From Bacilli bacterium (GTDB taxonomy: Bacteria > Bacillota_I > Bacilli_A > ML615J-28 > CAG-313), in NCBI GenBank assembly GCA_017501465.1, contig JAFVWY010000001.1, forward strand, positions 1 to 64,000: DNA of 64,000 nucleotides. Direction: 5' to 3'. Below, in pieces: positions 21,703 to 31,384 of this stretch; the stretch's first letter is position 1; each line of letters opens with the position of its first letter. The translations under genes were made by a program, and so were the position numbers. The notes under the pieces were generated by a model that did not search any database, was not told the DNA's origin, and saw only the letters and a program-made list of their open reading frames with translations.

Positions 21703-21749
21703 GATATCACCTCATTATAATTTTACCACATAAATATATTTTTCAATAA

Positions 21750-22997
21750 TTATATATAAATTTTTATTTCTATTCCAATCTTTTTTAACTTTTCTATTAT
21801 CTTTTCATATCCTCTTAAGACTATATCAAAATTATCGATTATTGTTTCATTTGAAGATATAACCCCCGCTACTATTAAAGCAAATGCACATCTTAGATCG
21901 TGTGCAGATACTATACCTCCTTTTAATACTGAAGGGTAAATTAAAATTTCATTGTTAATAAAATGAATATGCCCATCAAGTTTATTTAGTTCTTTTATTT
22001 GAGATATTCTATTGATATATATATTATCTTTTATTTTACTAATACCGTTTGAGGTTAATAGTACTACAGATAATATTTGTTGTAAATCAGTTGGAAAAGA
22101 AGGATATTCAAAGATTTCTAAATCTATTGGATTGATCTTTTTAATTTTCTTAACTTCAATAATATCCTGTTCTACGTTCACTATTAACCCTAGTTTTTTT
22201 AAAACTTCTAATACACTATACATATATTTCACTGGCGCATTTATTAACCTTATACTAGATGTTTGTGTTGATGCAGCAAGTAATGCGTAACTCCCCGCTT
22301 CAATTCGATCAGATACAATATTAAAATGTATATCCCTATGAATAATTTCCCCCTTTATAAATAATTGATTTTGAGCAATATTAATCTTTTTACCCATCAA
22401 TTTTATAAACTCAATTATTTCTAAAACTTCTGGTTCTAATGATATATTTTTAATTACAACTTCCTCTTTTATATAACAACAACTTAAAATTGTATTAATT
22501 GACGCGCCGACACTTTTATTTAACAGCTTAATTTCATTATTTCTTTCTTTAAATTTATTGATAAAAATAAAGTTTCTATTATTTTTTACTAAATAACCTA
22601 ATTGTTTAAAAGCATCAATATGATAATCGATTGGTCTATCTGTAAAATTACAACCTCCTGGGAAAGTCGTAATACACTTGTTGTATCTAGCCAATAAAAC
22701 TCCAATCAAGTAATAGGATCCACGTAATTTATTAATCTTATTGTTTAATATAATATGATTTACTTTTTTGGCTTTTATCTTTAAAATTTGTTTGTGTCTT
22801 AAATATTTTACATTAACACCAATAGACTTAATAATTTCTATTAAGATTTCTACATCTTTAATATTAGGTACATTATATAATGTTACAGTTTTATTTGTTA
22901 GAAGGGCTGCACAAATCACTGGTAAAACAACATTTTTACTACCGCTTATTTGAACTTCCCCTGTAACTTTAACAGAGTGTTTAACCATGGCTTTCAT
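21750..22997 (-). CDS. murA: UDP-N-acetylglucosamine 1-carboxyvinyltransferase (divergent MurA)
   Basis: Transfers enolpyruvate from PEP to UDP-GlcNAc, the first committed step of peptidoglycan synthesis, in the cytoplasm. Family marks visible: ISGSKNVVLP near the N-terminus (the Lys-Asn pair), FPGGCNFTDRPIDYH with the catalytic Cys, FPTDLQ, and DLRCAFALIVAG near the C-terminus. The length (about 415 residues) is normal. The usual 'RF.hv.EL.rMGA' stretch is much altered (NRISQIKELNKLDG), so this is a diverged copy. I prefer the ATG at 22997 (MKAMVKHSVKV) because GGGGGA precedes it by seven bases; an ATG at 23012 is possible. It is divergent from the aspartase-like gene and upstream of the CvpA-repeat gene. 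Confidence 0.9.
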   Translation of the reverse strand: MKAMVKHSVKVTGEVQISGSKNVVLPVICAALLTNKTVTLYNVPNIKDVEILIEIIKSIGVNVKYLRHKQILKIKAKKVNHIILNNKINKLRGSYYLIGVLLARYNKCITTFPGGCNFTDRPIDYHIDAFKQLGYLVKNNRNFIFINKFKERNNEIKLLNKSVGASINTILSCCYIKEEVVIKNISLEPEVLEIIEFIKLMGKKINIAQNQLFIKGEIIHRDIHFNIVSDRIEAGSYALLAASTQTSSIRLINAPVKYMYSVLEVLKKLGLIVNVEQDIIEVKKIKKINPIDLEIFEYPSFPTDLQQILSVVLLTSNGISKIKDNIYINRISQIKELNKLDGHIHFINNEILIYPSVLKGGIVSAHDLRCAFALIVAGVISSNETIIDNFDIVLRGYEKIIEKLKKIGIEIKIYI

Positions 22998-23049
22998 AAA
23001 AAAATCCCCCATTAAATTATATTTTCAAAAAAAACATATATTCTTTATT

Positions 23050-23078
23050 TTGCAATTATATTTAATTTATGATATTAT
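23050..23078 (+). promoter_or_regulatory. Promoter of the aspartase-like gene
   Basis: TTGCAA (23050-23055), 17-base spacer, TATTAT (23073-23078), with TGA just before the -10 (extended -10). The ribosome site AAGGAGG follows at about 23103. Confidence 0.7.
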
Positions 23079-23115
23079 TAAAAGGTCTGTTATTAAAAAC
23101 AATAAGGAGGTACCT

Positions 23116-24252
23116 ATGAGATATCGAATCGAAAAAGACTCCATCGGTGAAAAACAAGTACCTGCTGAAGCATATTACGGAATCCAAACTTTAAGAGGAA
23201 AGGAAAATTTTGAAATTACTAAACGCGGTATTTCTAGACAAATGATTAAAGCGTTAAGTACAATCAAAAAATCAGCTGCCATCGCAAATAATAGTTGCGG
23301 TTATTTAGATGATGATATTTCTAAAGCCATTCAATTAAGTTGTGATGAAATTATTAATGGTCGACTACATGGTCAATTCATCACTGATTTAATTCAAGGC
23401 GGAGCTGGCAATAGCATTAATATGAATGCTAATGAAGTAATAGCTAATAGAGCAAATGAAATGATGGGTGGAAAAAAAGGTGTATATAATTTTGTACATC
23501 CACTAGACCACGTTAACTTAAATCAATCAACAAATGATGTAATTCCAACTGCAGGTAAAATTGCAATTATTAGACAAACCAAAAAATTAATTGTAGAATT
23601 AAAAAAACTTGGTAATGTAATTGTTTCTAAAGGTAAAGAATTTGAACTTAATAATTTAGGTCCAACTTTTGAAGCTTTTGCTGTATGCTTATCTAGAGAT
23701 ATTAAAAGAATCGAATCATCAATAGAATCAATGTACGATATTAATATGGGAGCATTCTCAAGTGATATTGATGCTAAGTATTCTAAGAAGGTCGTATCAT
23801 GTATTGCAAAATTCACTGGTGAACCTTTTAAAAGTCCAAGAAATATTTTTGAATCAACAAGAAATTTAGATTGTTTCTTACAACTATCACATGCTTTAAA
23901 GCTTTTATCAGTTAATCTTTCTAAGATGAGTTATGATTTAAGATTAATGGCTGGAGATAATCTATATTCAGTCGCAGAAATTAGTTTACCTAAAATACAA
24001 CCGGGATATTCTGATATTTCTGAAAAAGCTAATACAGCTGTATTGGAGATGGTCAGTCAAGTAGCCTATTTTGTAATTGGGATGGACACTACAATTTCTT
24101 TCGCATTAGAATCAGCTCAATTGGACGTTAATGTTAACTTACCAATCATCCTATGTTCACTATTTGATTCTCTAAATTACATTAGACGAGCTTCTAGAAC
24201 TTTAAAAGATAAAGTTTTTGAAGGTATTAAAATGGTAATAAATAATGAATAA
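23116..24252 (+). CDS. Aspartase/fumarase-superfamily protein lacking the catalytic motifs
   Basis: 378 residues. The N-terminal half clearly matches aspartate ammonia-lyase: RIEKDSIGEKQVPAEAYYGI, IQGGAGNSINMNANEVIANR and LNQSTNDVIPTAG. Compared with the family as I know it (about 470 residues), the 'GRTHLQDAVP' segment is missing. The serine loop 'GSSIMPGKVNP' reads GYSDISEKANT. A stretch after INMGA is shortened, and the C-terminal domain of roughly 80-90 residues is absent. The protein should therefore not catalyse ammonia elimination. Yet the frame is intact with a good promoter, a strong GGAGG ribosome site and a terminator, which suggests a retained pseudoenzyme rather than decay. The ATG at 23116 is chosen by the ribosome site; upstream in-frame starts overlap murA and lack one. 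Confidence 0.85.
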   Translation: MRYRIEKDSIGEKQVPAEAYYGIQTLRGKENFEITKRGISRQMIKALSTIKKSAAIANNSCGYLDDDISKAIQLSCDEIINGRLHGQFITDLIQGGAGNSINMNANEVIANRANEMMGGKKGVYNFVHPLDHVNLNQSTNDVIPTAGKIAIIRQTKKLIVELKKLGNVIVSKGKEFELNNLGPTFEAFAVCLSRDIKRIESSIESMYDINMGAFSSDIDAKYSKKVVSCIAKFTGEPFKSPRNIFESTRNLDCFLQLSHALKLLSVNLSKMSYDLRLMAGDNLYSVAEISLPKIQPGYSDISEKANTAVLEMVSQVAYFVIGMDTTISFALESAQLDVNVNLPIILCSLFDSLNYIRRASRTLKDKVFEGIKMVINNE

Positions 24253-24255
24253 AAT

Positions 24256-24289
24256 AAAAGATAGATAAACATTTGTTTATCTATCTTTT
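24256..24289. terminator. Bidirectional terminator between the aspartase-like gene and mscL
   Basis: Fifteen-base stem AAAAGATAGATAAAC / GTTTATCTATCTTTT with an ATTT loop and T/A runs on both sides, between convergent genes. Confidence 0.85.
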
Positions 24290-24293
24290 TTTA

Positions 24294-24914
24294 TTATTCA
24301 ACTTCTAATTCTTCTTCTGTATTTTTTCTTGAAATTTTAGCATTTAGATCTTCTCTAAATTTTTTCATTCTGGCAGCAACTTTTACAACAACAAATAAAG
24401 TAACAGCAACAATTAAGAATGAAATTACCGCATTAATAAATGTTCCCCAATCAATTGTAGAAGACAATTTATAAACGTAAGTTGTACCGTGTAAATTATA
24501 TTTACCAATAATTGTAGATTTAGCACTTTCGATTAATTGTAAATTTCCTTGAACTTGTTCTGGAGTATAAGTTTCATTAGCTAACTTTGTTGCTAAATCA
24601 TGTAATTGACTTGCTTCAAATTTTTGACCTAAACCAATTGCAGTATTCATACCTTTTTGAGCGTCATTTGCAGCTGGAAGTACAGTTACTAAACCTTTAA
24701 TACCTCCAGGAACTCTCCATGTACAAATGCTCATTAAAATATTAACGAATGCAGTTACGATAGCGTTGAAAGCACCCCCAATAATTACACCGACAGCCAT
24801 ATCTAAAACATTACCCCTAGTAATGAATTTTTTGAAATCATTTACTAGACCTTCGCCAGCAGCTTTACGTTGTCTTTTTAATTCTCTTTTTTCTTCTTTT
24901 GTTAATTTAGCCAT
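24294..24914 (-). CDS. mscL: Large-conductance mechanosensitive channel MscL, with long extracellular loop
   Basis: Opens under membrane tension to release solutes during hypo-osmotic shock. The N-terminal amphipathic helix and first membrane helix are typical (FKKFITRGNVLDMAVGVIIG), as is the second helix (VISFLIVAVTLFVVVKV) followed by a charged tail. The protein is 206 residues against about 120-150 for the family. The extra length lies in the loop between the helices (about 90 residues), which is predicted extracytoplasmic. The start has GGAGAAA upstream, and it lies 12 bases after glyA, so it is the last gene of the DUF4097-glyA-mscL unit. Confidence 0.93.
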   Translation of the reverse strand: MAKLTKEEKRELKRQRKAAGEGLVNDFKKFITRGNVLDMAVGVIIGGAFNAIVTAFVNILMSICTWRVPGGIKGLVTVLPAANDAQKGMNTAIGLGQKFEASQLHDLATKLANETYTPEQVQGNLQLIESAKSTIIGKYNLHGTTYVYKLSSTIDWGTFINAVISFLIVAVTLFVVVKVAARMKKFREDLNAKISRKNTEEELEVE

Positions 24915-24926
24915 TGTTTTTCTCCT

Positions 24927-26342
24927 TTAAAATTTTGTTTTGAATTTTCTTGCAAATTTTAGTACTCTTTTTTGAAGTGTTTTTATTTCCTCTTCAGTTT
25001 TAGCTCTAAGGGCTAAATCAATGAATTCAGCAATTAACTCCATATCTGCTTCCTTCATACCTCTAGTAGTAATCGCAGGAGTACCAAGGCGAATACCACT
25101 AGCATAAGCTGGTTTTTCTGTTTCACCAGGAATTGTATTTTTATTACATGTGATATTCACGCTGTGTAATAATTGTTCAGCTTTTTTACCAGTAATACCA
25201 TGAGTAGACTTAACATCAACTAATATCATATGATTATCAGTTCCACCACTTACTAATTTAAATCCTCTTTTTAATAAAGCTTCAGCTAATGCTTTACTAT
25301 TTTTAATAATTTGTCGTTGATATTCTTTAAAGTCTTCTGTTAAAGCTTCTTTAAAAGCGACAGCCTTTCCTGCAATTACATGCATCAAAGGACCACCTTG
25401 AATACCAGGAAAAATATTTGAATTAATTTTTTTAATTATTGCTTCATCGTTAGTTAAGATTATTCCACCGCGTGGACCTCTTAATGTTTTGTGTGTTGTT
25501 GAAGTCACTATATCTGCATAGTCTATTGGATTCGGATGTAATCCAGCAGCTACAAGTCCTGCAATGTGCGCCATATCTACCATTAAATATGCACCATTTT
25601 CATGAGCAATTTTTCCAAACTTTTCAAAATCAATAATTCTAGGATATGCACTCGCACCTGCAATAATCATTTTCGGTTTTACGTCTTTGACCAATTGTTC
25701 AAGATTTTCATAATCAATTAAACCAGTTTGTTGATTAACTGAATAGTGAACAATGTTATAGTCTTGGCCTGAAAAACTCATATTATGTCCATGTGTTAAA
25801 TGGCCACCATCATTTAGTGACATACTTACAACTGTATCACCAATATTTAATAATGCTCTATATACAGCCATATTAGCTTGTGAGCCTGAATGAGGTTGGA
25901 CATTAGCGTATTTAGCGTTAAATAAATTGCATATTCTCTCAATTGCTAATTCTTCAATAACATCAACATTTTCACAACCACCATAATATCTCTTGTGAGG
26001 ATAGCCTTCCGCGTACTTATTAGTCATTATTGAACCCACTGCTTCTAACACAGCTTCTGAGACATAGTTTTCTGAAGCTATTAATTCAATATGTTCTTTT
26101 TGTCTTTTTTGTTCCTCACATATTGCTTTATAAACATCTATATCTTTTTTAAAAAGTTTTTTATTAATGGTATTCATATATATTACAAAACCAAATCCAA
26201 ATACCATAACCCCTATATAACCAGTAATAAAAATTACTGCTGTAAAATAACTTTCTTTACTTAAATATATAGTTTCAAAATACATTGCAAAAAACAATAG
26301 TACTCCAGTTATCATTAATATAAAAGAAATATATTTTTTCAT
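24927..26342 (-). CDS. glyA: Serine hydroxymethyltransferase with N-terminal membrane anchor
   Basis: PLP enzyme converting serine plus tetrahydrofolate to glycine plus methylene-tetrahydrofolate. The catalytic core from about residue 60 is canonical: [13 protein letters not shown], the PLP lysine in [14 protein letters not shown], and [12 protein letters not shown]. What is odd is residues 1-55: two hydrophobic helices (about 4-26 and 31-55) that SHMT normally lacks. The start at 26342 has a good ribosome site (AGGTGATT). The internal Met56 (26177), where a normal SHMT would begin, has no Shine-Dalgarno. The extended form therefore seems to be the translated one, giving a membrane-tethered enzyme with the core on the cytoplasmic side. 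It sits between two membrane-protein genes in one operon. Confidence 0.93.
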   Translation of the reverse strand: MKKYISFILMITGVLLFFAMYFETIYLSKESYFTAVIFITGYIGVMVFGFGFVIYMNTINKKLFKKDIDVYKAICEEQKRQKEHIELIASENYVSEAVLEAVGSIMTNKYAEGYPHKRYYGGCENVDVIEELAIERICNLFNAKYANVQPHSGSQANMAVYRALLNIGDTVVSMSLNDGGHLTHGHNMSFSGQDYNIVHYSVNQQTGLIDYENLEQLVKDVKPKMIIAGASAYPRIIDFEKFGKIAHENGAYLMVDMAHIAGLVAAGLHPNPIDYADIVTSTTHKTLRGPRGGIILTNDEAIIKKINSNIFPGIQGGPLMHVIAGKAVAFKEALTEDFKEYQRQIIKNSKALAEALLKRGFKLVSGGTDNHMILVDVKSTHGITGKKAEQLLHSVNITCNKNTIPGETEKPAYASGIRLGTPAITTRGMKEADMELIAEFIDLALRAKTEEEIKTLQKRVLKFARKFKTKF

Positions 26343-26350
26343 ATAATCAC

Positions 26351-28198
26351 CTAATATTGTATACCATCAGAATCTCTATATGCAATATAAGTCGGAATAG
26401 TAAATGTCTCAACTTTTTGGAAATATTGATCATATAATTCTAAATCTTTCATGTTAGTTAATATATTTTTATAATTATCAATTAAAACATCTCCAGCGGG
26501 GTCATCAGCAATAAGATTTTTAGCAAAAATGAAATACAATGTAGATTTAGAATTCATACCTACATACTCAAAACTATCAGCTTTAACAAATTTAATTGAA
26601 GCTTCTGTTTGTTTTGTTTGAATTTTTGCGGCTGTAAACTCAGCTTCTTGAATTGTTAAAAAATTTCCCAAACAATTAATTGTATAAGCTCCTTTGACTT
26701 TATTCATTATAACTGTTTTAGTAGTTTCTACGTTGGCATCACTTTCCACATTAAAGAAAACAATATCGCCATAAACACTTATTACTTCAGTATCTAAAGT
26801 TTTTGCGTTAGCCAATGTGATATCGGCAGTTGATGAAGAAACCAATCTAATCTTATTAAGACTATTAATTGTGTTAACTTCGACTTGACCTTTAGTAGTA
26901 TTAAAGTCAATAGAATTACAATTAATCTCTTTAAACTGTATATTGCCTTGACTAGATATTAAATTAATAGATTGTGCATTTAATTTAGATACAATTATTT
27001 CTGAACTTAAATTGTTTATTTTAACTGTATCAATAGAATTATTTTCAAAGACAATCTGACCTGAATTAGATTCTAAATTTAAATCTTGGATGATAGAATC
27101 TTGAATTCCTAAGCCACAATTAGAAGTATTAAAGTTACCTTCATGAATATTTGTTTTTACAAAATAAGAATTGCCTTGATACATTTTTAAATAAATAGTA
27201 TTAATATTTAAATCTTGGATATCCACAATCCCATTATTAATATAAATACTGATATTTAAATCATGTGGGAGTGTAACTTCCATAATTGGCATTGGTTCTT
27301 TCAGAAAATTAAAAATGTCATATTTATGTATATTATCAATTGTAATATCCAACTTATTACCATTATCAGATATATCTAAATTTTTATCAAATTCACTACG
27401 AAGTTTTATGTTGAATGATTCTCCGTATCTAATGTATAGTTTTGCTTCATCTATATTAAATTTAATACTATTAAAATCTTGAAACTCATTTAAATCATAT
27501 GTTTGTGTAAATCTTTCAGGATCTTTTTGAAGATATGATCTTTTTAAATAAGTATCCATTGTAAAATTACAAATAATAGATACAATAAATACTACAACAA
27601 AACCAAGTAAAACTTTACTAAATAATTTTTTAACTTTTATCTTTTCTTCTATAAAATCTACAATAGAGAAATCTTTAAGTTTATTTTCTTTTTTAAATGG
27701 TTTTAATATTCGATCAAATAAGAAGTTGATTATTAAAATAAAGATGTCTAATAAGTATATATATAGGAATAATAAAGTTCCTAAATAACTAATAATTAAA
27801 AAAGCCATCCAAATAATTTCATTTTTGTCAACTAGAGTTAACAAGTCAAAATAATTAATACTACTTCTAACAAATAAAAATGTTAATAGAATGAGTGTAC
27901 TGACAGCAAATAAAAAAGCAAAAGAAGAAACGAACATTTTAAAGATATCGTCACTATGATGTTTTCTTTTTCTTCTTTCTAAATAATTAATACCTTCGCT
28001 TTCATATATACCTTCAGCAATCTTTTTAGGATCTTCTAGACCAGCAATAATTTTTTCTTCTTGAGTTCCTAAATCAATTTCATTATTAATTTTAGATTGA
28101 TATATATTGATAACAGTTTTTCTTTTATTTTTAGGTAAGTACTTTAGTTCTTCTTCAAGGGTAATTAAAAACTCTCTTACTGTCACCTTATCACTCAC
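26351..28198 (-). CDS. Membrane protein with HAAS (DUF1700-like) N-terminus and DUF4097-like beta-repeat C-terminus
   Basis: 615 residues. Residues 1-75 resemble the HAAS/DUF1700 helical domain ([16 protein letters not shown], then [19 protein letters not shown]). Hydrophobic helices follow near 90-110, 128-160 and 193-215. From about residue 235 a long beta-rich region with short repeats ([29 protein letters not shown]) resembles DUF4097 putative adhesin domains, predicted outside. HAAS proteins often pair with PadR-type regulators, but none is seen here. The start is GTG at 28198 with a weak ribosome site; a second GTG at 28186 is also possible. It is the first gene of the operon with glyA and mscL, with a promoter at 28220-28248. 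Confidence 0.82.
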   Translation of the reverse strand: MSDKVTVREFLITLEEELKYLPKNKRKTVINIYQSKINNEIDLGTQEEKIIAGLEDPKKIAEGIYESEGINYLERRKRKHHSDDIFKMFVSSFAFLFAVSTLILLTFLFVRSSINYFDLLTLVDKNEIIWMAFLIISYLGTLLFLYIYLLDIFILIINFLFDRILKPFKKENKLKDFSIVDFIEEKIKVKKLFSKVLLGFVVVFIVSIICNFTMDTYLKRSYLQKDPERFTQTYDLNEFQDFNSIKFNIDEAKLYIRYGESFNIKLRSEFDKNLDISDNGNKLDITIDNIHKYDIFNFLKEPMPIMEVTLPHDLNISIYINNGIVDIQDLNINTIYLKMYQGNSYFVKTNIHEGNFNTSNCGLGIQDSIIQDLNLESNSGQIVFENNSIDTVKINNLSSEIIVSKLNAQSINLISSQGNIQFKEINCNSIDFNTTKGQVEVNTINSLNKIRLVSSSTADITLANAKTLDTEVISVYGDIVFFNVESDANVETTKTVIMNKVKGAYTINCLGNFLTIQEAEFTAAKIQTKQTEASIKFVKADSFEYVGMNSKSTLYFIFAKNLIADDPAGDVLIDNYKNILTNMKDLELYDQYFQKVETFTIPTYIAYRDSDGIQY

Positions 28199-28219
28199 TT
28201 TCTTATATTCATTATTTAT

Positions 28220-28248
28220 ATTATAACATTAAGAAAAAAAATAAACAA
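28220..28248 (-). promoter_or_regulatory. Promoter of the DUF4097-glyA-mscL operon
   Basis: Minus strand: TTGTTT (28248-28243), 17-base spacer, TATAAT (28225-28220), with TGT before the -10 (extended -10). Confidence 0.7.
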
Positions 28249-28265
28249 GAATAAAATAAATAAAA

Positions 28266-28290
28266 AACTATGCTTATTTAAAGCATAGTT
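28266..28290 (-). terminator. Terminator of the tRNA-Tyr/tRNA-Gln unit
   Basis: Stem AACTATGCTT / AAGCATAGTT with a short loop; on the minus strand it is followed by TTTTTTA. It lies 14 bases after the tRNA-Gln 3' end. Confidence 0.85.
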
Positions 28291-28304
28291 ATTACTCTTC
28301 ATAA

Positions 28305-28379
28305 TGGTAGGCCATACTTGATTCGAACAAGTGAGTGACGGAGTCAAAGTCCGTTGCCTTACCGCTTGGCTAATGGCCT
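28305..28379 (-). tRNA. tRNA-Gln, anticodon TTG
   Basis: 75 bases including the encoded CCA. The acceptor stem is AGGCCAT/ATGGCCT, the anticodon stem ACGGA/TCCGT encloses CTTTGAC (anticodon TTG), and the T-arm ACTTG/CAAGT encloses TTCGAAT. The discriminator base is A. Confidence 0.96.
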
Positions 28380-28391
28380 AACAATTAAAAA

Positions 28392-28476
28392 TGGTGGAGG
28401 GGGACGGATTCGAACCATCGAACTCGGAGAGAGTGGATTTACAGTCCACCGCGTTTAGCCACTTCGCTACCCCTCC
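28392..28476 (-). tRNA. tRNA-Tyr, anticodon GTA
   Basis: 85 bases including CCA. The acceptor stem is GGAGGGG/CCCCTCC, the anticodon stem GTGGA/TCCAC encloses CTGTAAA (anticodon GTA), and there is a long variable arm as expected for class II tRNA-Tyr. It is the first gene of a two-tRNA unit. Confidence 0.96.
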
Positions 28477-28496
28477 CTATTGGATATTGCTATAAT

Positions 28497-28525
28497 ATTG
28501 TACTACATATTTTTATTTTTGTAAA
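28497..28525 (-). promoter_or_regulatory. Promoter of the tRNA unit
   Basis: Minus strand: TTTACA (28525-28520), 17-base spacer, TACAAT (28502-28497). The -35 lies inside the 3' end of yabQ. Confidence 0.6.
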
Positions 28526-28938
28526 GTGTTTTGATTATTATTCTTGATTTTTTTTATTTTATACAAAGAAAATGTAGTCTTAATGATCAACAATGGCTGA
28601 ATTAATTTATTGAATAAGATACCAATTTTATTAAACAATGGTTTAAAGTGTTTAATTTGTTTCAAAAATACATTTCTTATCAAACAATAATAAATAACAA
28701 AACTTATTATTAAAATTAAAATAGAATATTGTGGAATATATCCTTCGTGCATCTTAAATGCAAAATGGTAGGTAACAATTATAAACAAACATGTATACAC
28801 CAACTGAACTATTATTTTTAATATTTTTCTTTTCTTAAATAATAAGTTAATCAAATCATAACACGATGCTATTGATATCGCAAACGCAATTAAAGATAAC
28901 AATATCTTAAACTCTTCTTTAAAACTATAAACGATCAT
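28513..28938 (-). CDS. yabQ: YabQ-like sporulation membrane protein
   Basis: 141 residues with about four hydrophobic segments (near 9-28, 42-62, 70-92 and 105-120) and a basic C-terminus. The layout fits YabQ, a membrane protein of spore cortex formation in Bacillus. The identification rests mostly on its direct coupling to yabP, with a four-base overlap (ATGA), which is the ancestral order. Sequence similarity on its own is weak. Confidence 0.7.
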   Translation of the reverse strand: MIVYSFKEEFKILLSLIAFAISIASCYDLINLLFKKRKILKIIVQLVYTCLFIIVTYHFAFKMHEGYIPQYSILILIISFVIYYCLIRNVFLKQIKHFKPLFNKIGILFNKLIQPLLIIKTTFSLYKIKKIKNNNQNTLQK

Positions 28939-29216
28939 TTAAATATTTTCCCAAAAAAGCTTTGTTTTTCTTTTTTCTTATTTTCTTTATCAATATATTC
29001 TAAACTATTGATGTTTCCTTCAATCCATATTTGACCTTTATCAATATCTAGTTGTTGCATAGCAAGATTAGTACCAGTAACCAATAATAATCCGAGCTTT
29101 GTATCAATTAAGAATTCCTCATCATTTAAGCTATCAATTTTATTAATGCCTGTTATATTTAATTTTTTTCTTGATGTTAATTGTACATCATGGTTAGTAT
29201 CTAATTTATTATTCAT
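28935..29216 (-). CDS. yabP: YabP-like sporulation protein
   Basis: 93 residues, the normal length for the YabP/YqfC family. Recognisable family pattern: DVQLTSRKKLNITGINKID, then EEFLIDTKLGLLLVTG, LDIDKGQIWIEG and a C-terminal FFGKIFK. In Bacillus YabP acts in spore formation in the mother cell. The start has the ribosome site GAGGTG. Overlaps yabQ by four bases. No sporulation-sigma promoter could be assigned with confidence. Confidence 0.87.
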   Translation of the reverse strand: MNNKLDTNHDVQLTSRKKLNITGINKIDSLNDEEFLIDTKLGLLLVTGTNLAMQQLDIDKGQIWIEGNINSLEYIDKENKKKEKQSFFGKIFK

Positions 29217-29270
29217 ATTTACACCTCACTATATCTTATTAATGATGATAATAAAATATGATAAAAAGAA

Positions 29271-29292
29271 AAACCACACTGATGTGTGGTTT
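29271..29292 (-). terminator. Terminator of the lysS-lipoprotein unit
   Basis: Nine-base stem AAACCACAC / GTGTGGTTT with a four-base loop; on the minus strand it is followed by TTCTTTTT. The stop codon of the lipoprotein gene lies in the stem. Confidence 0.85.
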
Positions 29293-29772
29293 ATACTTCA
29301 ATTGTCTTTGTCCATTCGATAAATAATGGTTCATATTCAGATCTAACAGATTCATAACAACAAAATTGACAAGCCCAAAATGCAGTAGTAGTTTTGAAAA
29401 AGTAAATTCTAAAATAATATGCTTTTTCAGTTCTGTTTAACACATATTGAATATATGATAAACCTTCTTGATTTTCTATTTCGCACTCACCAATATTATT
29501 ATTAGTATAAAAAAGTTCGATATAACGTTCTAATGTTACAGAATCAAAATCATAAATATTAGATTCATTAATTGATTTTTTAGTTTCTTTAAAAACACAA
29601 ATAAAAGAATTATCATCTTCTAAGTATAACTCATAATCTTCATGTTTAAATTTATTGTAATCAGATGAGGCTTCAATTGAAAAACCTTTTGTTTTATATT
29701 TAGAAGTTTCACTACAACCATAAATAGAGATAGATAAAATTACACTAAATAAAATTAATATAAACTTCTTCA

Positions 29773-29773
<1 letters not shown>
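29291..29773 (-). CDS. Small predicted lipoprotein, unknown function
   Basis: 160 residues. The N-terminus is a type II signal peptide: MKKF, a hydrophobic stretch, then SIYGC with the lipidation Cys at about residue 20. The mature part is acidic with several aromatic residues and three further cysteines in 'ACQFCC'; no family is recognised. Its start overlaps the stop of lysS by one base (TAATG), so it is translationally coupled to it. It ends in a terminator. Confidence 0.83.
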
Positions 29774-31323
<1,550 letters not shown>

Positions 31324-31346
31324 TTAAATAATTAATAGGTTTATAT

Positions 31347-31377
31347 AAAAGGAGTAGTAAATTCCACTACTCCTTTT
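31347..31377 (-). terminator. Probable terminator after the M16 peptidase gene
   Basis: Twelve-base stem AAAAGGAGTAGT / ACTACTCCTTTT with a seven-base loop, just past the stop at 31385. The T run on the minus strand is short (TTTTATAT). Confidence 0.7.
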
Positions 31378-31384
31378 AATTTTT

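Noticed and set aside
21703-21746. Promoter TTGAAA / TAAAAT in front of the 1,098-residue repeat gene
   Set aside because: The spacer would be 15 bases and the start would fall inside the ribosome site; cotranscription with murA is more likely.
22987-23115. Longer N-terminus for the aspartase-like protein
   Set aside because: It overlaps murA, has no ribosome site, and lies upstream of the promoter at 23050-23078.
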